Source: Henricia sp. BOLD:AAB3569 (taxonomy: Eukaryota; Echinodermata; Asteroidea; Spinulosida; Echinasteridae). Taken from it: a DNA stretch of 64,000 nt. The notes under the pieces were generated by a model. The model was not told where the DNA came from. It ran no database searches and was given only the letters and a program-made list of their open reading frames with translations. The stretch covers positions 124,001 through 188,000 of the forward strand of contig JBBELK010000370.1 in the NCBI GenBank assembly GCA_037783545.1, in the 5' to 3' direction. The position numbers were made by a program, and so were the translations under genes. This document shows positions 59,584 to 64,000 of this stretch, in pieces. Every line of letters begins with the position of its first letter. Positions within the stretch are counted from its first letter, which is position 1.

Positions 59584-61482
59584 ATGGCTGATCGTGGTGT
59601 CGATTATGCCATCTACGGTTGCCACCTGAGTTGGTTGGAGCTAGGCAATGTCGATTGGAAAACTCTCAGCCGAGAAGAGCAGATCCTAGCCGAGGAACGG
59701 TGGGACTTTGACGATCGCCCAACGTATTACACGTCCGTCCTCAATCTGCAAGGATTCATCGCCTATCGCCTCGGCAAACGTACCGATGCTTTGGGCTACT
59801 TTCAAGATGTCCTAAAGAAAGACAGTAACAACATTAATGCATTGGGTAATCTTGCCTGGGTGTATAAAAAGCGAGGTGCGATCGATAAAGAGAGGACTTA
59901 CAAAAAAAGACTCGGGGTAATACTTGGTAAACCAAGCTACGAGGAAAGAGCCAGGGCTTATGCTGACATGGCTCACGCCATCCGCAACTTTGAGCAGTTC
60001 AAGCGGTGTTTCAGATACATGAAATTTATTGAGAGAGCTGCGACAATCGGGAAGAAATGCGCTGGTCCACAAAGAGCAGAGTGGTTCTTTGACTTTGCTT
60101 TGGCCTTGTACAGGAGAGACGTTCAGATGCTGTACCTCAGAAAGCTTGCCAGTGACGGTCCATGTGTGGAAGGCCCTTCAGAGTGCTACTCAGACAAACG
60201 GATCAAAGAGGGATTCATGAAAGCCTGTTGGTATTTCCTTGAGGTGGTGCGGACCAGTACCTCAAGGGACTATCAAGCATTGTCTTGGATATTTCTGGGA
60301 ATTCTTGTGAATCATGATCCAGAGCACAGAAGCATCTCAATGGCGTTTTCCGATAAACCCAACCTTCAAGAAATGACAGCTGAACAGTGTTACAAAAGAG
60401 GGCTGGAAATCCACCCTGAATATCCGATCGTTAATCGGAGGGTTGGCGCCGAGTATGTCAAGCTTGGGTTTTTTAATGAAGCGCAACGTTTGCTGAACAA
60501 GGCAATCGACATATTGCCATCGCAATTTGCGTACAGACATCGCGCCCTCATGTTCCTAAACATGTACCTTGCAGCCCAGGAGGATGAAAGACGGACACAA
60601 ACGGCTAGAGGTTGGCTTCAAAATGCTGTACAAGATTTTAATCTTGCACTCTCTCGGAATGAAGTCCACGCAGACTACTCAGATTTAGGGTACGTGTATT
60701 TTCTCCTCGGAGACTTTGACAATGCCTTGGACAAATTCCAGCAAGCTACAGAAAGCAACCAAGATGACTACTTTGACACAGTTCGTACCTACCACCGTTG
60801 GGCCGAGTGTCTAGAGAAAACGGATCAAATAGAAGGCAGCGTGCTTAAGCAAGAGGAGGCCACAGATCTTCGCAGACAGATTCTAGAGACAGCTCTCGAA
60901 GAAGAACAATCCGACTATTTCAGTGACGACTTTGACCACTACAGCACCAAAGAAAAGCCAGGCTTTGTTCGGATACTAAAAGACTATCACTTCTGGGCAG
61001 GCTCTTCCCAGAGGCGAAACTCCGAGTTGAATACCCCAGATAGCCCAAGGTCACCCACAAGGAACCAAAGGTATCGATATGATTTCTTTGTGTGGCATGC
61101 AGATCAGGACAGGCGATGGACTAATGCGTTTGTTCACAAGATGGAATCGGAGCACGGACGGGTGCCGAGTATTGAGCAGCGGGACTTCGAGGTTGGGCGG
61201 GAGATTACCAAGGAGATTATACGATGCCTGAAGGAAAGCTTCAAATTCGTGCTGATTATGACTCCTTGTCCACCACCACAGCCTGCCTGGAAATCATTCA
61301 TCATAGGTCAAGCAATTTTGGAGACGTCGACGCGAGGTGGTGAATTCATTGTGCCAATTAAGTTGAGAGATTGTACCCTACCGGCCGAGCTTGCAACTGT
61401 CACTTGCAGGGAGTGTGATGAAGGACAATTTCTCAAAGAGCACTGGGAAGAACTGGTGGAGAAGCTAACTCAAAGACAGTAA
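59584..61482 (+). CDS. TPR-TIR protein, TTC22/IFIT-like, copy 2 (coding sequence in one exon)
   Basis: The frame is open from 59548, but ATG at 59584 has the better context (CACCATGG) and gives MADRGVDYAIYGCHLSW, aligned with copy 1; that gives 632 residues ending TAA-free at TAG-less QRQ and TAA 61480-61482. N-terminal TPRs: CHLSWLELGNVDWKTLS, GFIAYRLGKRTDALGYF, NNINALGNLAWVYKKRG, ALSWIFLGILVN, CYKRGLEIHPEYPIV and YSDLGYVYFLLGDFDNAL. An acidic hinge (EEEQSDYFSDDFDHY) leads to a TIR over the last 137 residues: YDFFVWHADQDRRW (box 1), QRDFEVGREI (box 2), FVLIMTPCPPPQPAW, FIVPIKLRDCTLPAEL. At the position of Glu in the WCxxE motif it has Ile (WKSFI), so NAD cleavage is unlikely. Single-exon coding against two exons in copy 1 suggests intron loss or gain. 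Confidence 0.88.
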   Translation: MADRGVDYAIYGCHLSWLELGNVDWKTLSREEQILAEERWDFDDRPTYYTSVLNLQGFIAYRLGKRTDALGYFQDVLKKDSNNINALGNLAWVYKKRGAIDKERTYKKRLGVILGKPSYEERARAYADMAHAIRNFEQFKRCFRYMKFIERAATIGKKCAGPQRAEWFFDFALALYRRDVQMLYLRKLASDGPCVEGPSECYSDKRIKEGFMKACWYFLEVVRTSTSRDYQALSWIFLGILVNHDPEHRSISMAFSDKPNLQEMTAEQCYKRGLEIHPEYPIVNRRVGAEYVKLGFFNEAQRLLNKAIDILPSQFAYRHRALMFLNMYLAAQEDERRTQTARGWLQNAVQDFNLALSRNEVHADYSDLGYVYFLLGDFDNALDKFQQATESNQDDYFDTVRTYHRWAECLEKTDQIEGSVLKQEEATDLRRQILETALEEEQSDYFSDDFDHYSTKEKPGFVRILKDYHFWAGSSQRRNSELNTPDSPRSPTRNQRYRYDFFVWHADQDRRWTNAFVHKMESEHGRVPSIEQRDFEVGREITKEIIRCLKESFKFVLIMTPCPPPQPAWKSFIIGQAILETSTRGGEFIVPIKLRDCTLPAELATVTCRECDEGQFLKEHWEELVEKLTQRQ

Positions 61483-61823
61483 GCCTCTGAGGGATCATGA
61501 GCAATTGTCTTGCCTCGATTATAGATCCATTGTCGGTTATGTCGGATGGTGAGAAAATCATCCTCAATATAAATGCACTTGTATTTTATGCAGTGTACAT
61601 AAATAGTGCCTCCATTCTTTAGTCAGAGGCCACCTTAAAATTCTCCCCTGTTTTCGAGACTCAGCACAATATTCTGCTGACCAAACACAGTCACATATAT
61701 GTGTAAATGACCTGTGGTTACCCTCTTTAGTACACGTAAACAAGTTTATGTTCTTTGACTTAAGGATAACCTTCTGGGACAAACTATTTTTAGTAAGCTT
61801 ATGTCAACTTTAAGGGTCCGAGT

Positions 61824-62007
61824 AATAAATCTCCGAGTAAAGGATCTGAGACCTGTTTTGAGACTCGGCACAAAATTATGCTGACCAAACACGAAGTCAC
61901 ATGACTACTAACTTAGGACCAATTAGCAAGTGGCCAAATCACATGATCGCTGAATTCCTAGCCATGGGTTAACCTCATGAATAAAGGGCAGGTCTTAGAA
62001 CAATAAA
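61824..62007 (+). terminator. Candidate polyadenylation signals for TPR-TIR copy 2
   Basis: AATAAA occurs at 61824-61829, 61980-61985 and 62002-62007, 340-520 nt past the stop codon. Any of them could end the transcript. Confidence 0.4.
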
Positions 62008-62009
62008 TT

Positions 62010-63000
62010 GATCACATGACCCTTCCACAACCCTATGGGTGTGGCCAAATTATCTTTATAAGGGCCTGCATTTGCCCTGACGGGGCATGCCGTTCTGTAT
62101 ACATTTGTACATGTACATGTACAAGCCGCTATGCTGCTTATCACTAAGCTGAGCCATATTTGGGTATTCTTTCTGTTTGATTTTAGTGAATTGCATATGC
62201 ATATTTACAATAAGTAATCGTTTGAGAGAATTTTGTTTGAGTCTAGTTGTTATTCTAGATTTATGTTGATAAGGATTTAGTTGTTCTTCTGATTTTTATA
62301 AGGTTATCCCTTTGAATTACTTTCTTGTGAATTGCTTGCACGATGTTATCTTTCGAACTTGGTGGAAGTTTATCTAAACCATACAATGAATGATCGAACC
62401 TTGCATTGTCAAATCTTTGGAATGATCACTACTGCATTTAATGATGAAGACAAAACTGCACTGAGTTTTGGTCTTGTTTTTGTTTAGCTATGGCGCTACC
62501 TGGAGATGATGTACTAATGTAGTATAAATCACCCCAGCTCCGGTACCCAGGTACGGGCATAATTGATTTTGTTTTATCTAAGGAGATTAGTTTTCAGTCC
62601 TACTGTTTGAATTTGCTGTGTATAAGCAGTGGAAGCCCATTCTTTTGAGTTGTTTTGTGACAAATTGCACATTTGAATTACTACCAAGATTATTCCATTC
62701 GTGCATTATTGATATTAATACACTGTTCCAAGTGCTTTAGAAATGGGAGTTTCTAACAATACTTTGCTATTTTAGTTGCAAATCCACTGTTGATAATGTA
62801 ACCTTTTTTTAAGAGGAAAGCTTCCAAACTTACATTGAAAGTGTGTTCAACTATATTTTTTAGACATCTAAGAATTATTATCATATTGTTTTGTGTTAGT
62901 ACGCATAGTGCACACACAATATATGTGTAGCCTACTAGTACTAGTGCATTGTTTGAATGGGGCATTTAATGACCTTAACCCGAGTGAAACAATTAAGGGC
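62010..63000. other. 3' flank, no gene seen
   Basis: AT-rich, with a TACATGTACATGTACA run at 62107-62123 and no exon, tRNA or clear transposon on either strand. Confidence 0.4.
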
Positions 63001-63019
63001 AGTTGACCCATTGTTTTGC

Positions 63020-63075
63020 AGGGATCCGTATCCGTATCCGTACCCGTATACGTACTCCGTTATGCTACTACCATT
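63020..63075 (+). repeat. Short CCGTATCCGTAC microsatellite-like patch
   Basis: GGATCCGTATCCGTATCCGT followed by ACCCGTATACGTACTCCG: five imperfect hexamers of (TATCCG). Confidence 0.6.
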
Positions 63076-63261
63076 ATACTACCCCGCGTATACCACCGTT
63101 AATACCCGCTTATAAGATAGATTCGTCCACTTTTAGAACTTGATCTACTTTATAGTCAGGCAGCATGTGGTGTCCCGTGGGAACTTAATGATTAGAAGGT
63201 CTCACCTACCTAGATGTATTACAAGGGTGCTCACAAGAACAAAAAACATTGTTGGCAATTT

Positions 63262-64000
63262 CAAAAATGTTGCAGAGGGCGGCCATCTTGGATTTCAAAA
63301 TGGCCGCCAGTTTAAGCCTTATTGCATATAACTATGTAAGGTGTAGGCAACTAATCAGCCGATTTTAAAGATCATGGTGTTGATATTATTGTTTTCCGTG
63401 GTGCTAAATGCAATTCTGAGACTTTCAAAATGATGACAGGTCAGGGTCACGTGATTAGGATGAGGATCTGGGTCATTTCCAATATGGCTGCCATTAAAAC
63501 TAGCAGGTGTCAGGTGTAGGCAGTGTCGGGTGTAGGTACCTCAGCCGATTTTAAACATCATGGTGTTTATACTATGGTTTTCCGTTGTGCCGAATGCAAT
63601 TCCGAGGTTTTCAAAATGATGAGAGGTCGGGGCCACGAGGTCATTTCCAATATGGCCGCCATTAAAATTAACAGGTGCCAGTTGTAGGCAGTGTCAGGTG
63701 TAGGTACATCATCAGCCGATTTTAAAGATCGTTTTGTTGATACTATATGGTTTTCCGAGGTGCTAAATGGAATTCTGAGGTTTTAAACTATGAGAGGTCA
63801 GGGGGTCACGTGATAAGTATGAGGTCAATTTCAAATCTGGGTCAATTCCAAGATGGCTGCCGTTGGCCTTAAATCGCTGAAATGGCTGTAACTTCTTTAA
63901 TATTTTGTGTAGAACAATGATTTAAATGTCTACCCTAGGGTTTTCATGGTCAGGCAATTCACTGACATCAATGAAATTTCAACCCAACCTTCAACAAACG
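63262..64000 (+). repeat. Satellite of about 170-200 bp units, at least three, running off the window
   Basis: ATGGCYGCCATTAAAA (63298 diverged, 63485, 63652, 63852 diverged) is followed each time by CAGGTGYCAG, GTGTAGGTAC, CAGCCGATTTTAAA, a TGTTGATACTAT-like word, GGTTTTCCG, TGCTAAATG, ATTCTGAGGTTTT and GAGAGGTCAGGG. Spacing is 183, 168 and 200 bp, so indels have accumulated. The array may continue to the right. Confidence 0.8.

Overview
This is animal nuclear DNA: genes split by many GT-AG introns, and introns and spacers packed with short non-autonomous transposons and tRNA-derived SINEs. The protein content (an ATP-citrate lyase closest to the chordate/deuterostome form, a SUMO, an MSL1 PEHE domain, and TPR-TIR proteins of a TTC22-like kind) and the frequent ACATGTA words suggest a marine invertebrate deuterostome, most likely an echinoderm. 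Species cannot be fixed from sequence alone.

Layout. 1-2056 (+): the last four exons of an MSL1-like gene, covering its PEHE domain; the rest lies off the left edge. 2057-8455: repeats only. 8456-12157 (-): a complete five-exon SUMO gene whose exons are 51-87 nt. 14581-47191 (+): a complete ATP-citrate lyase gene (ACLY), 26 coding exons, 1104 residues, every junction in frame. SUMO and ACLY are head to head. 47192-53749: repeats, LINE remnants and one possible orphan first exon. 53750-56121 (-) and 59584-61482 (+): two divergently transcribed paralogues, each an N-terminal TPR array (resembling TTC22 and, at the extreme N-terminus, IFIT) joined to a C-terminal TIR domain. 61483-64000: 3' flank, repeats and a roughly 170-200 bp satellite.

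How the genes relate. ACLY makes cytosolic/nuclear acetyl-CoA, MSL1 scaffolds a histone acetyltransferase complex, and SUMO is a protein modifier; these are housekeeping neighbours with no evident operon-like logic. The TPR-TIR pair is different: it looks like a locally duplicated, probably innate-immune, gene pair. One copy keeps the Glu of the WCxxE motif used by TIR NAD-cleaving enzymes and the other has lost it.

The most unusual structure is inside ACLY. Four of its exons (coding exons 6, 14, 20 and 22) have partial tandem copies in the adjacent intron. The set beside exon 14 is a 153-bp unit repeated four times with the reading frame open throughout, so alternative donor use could give one to four copies of a segment of the CoA-ligase region. 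ACLY also has a 30-nt microexon in the linker, the same size and place as the alternatively spliced exon of mammals.
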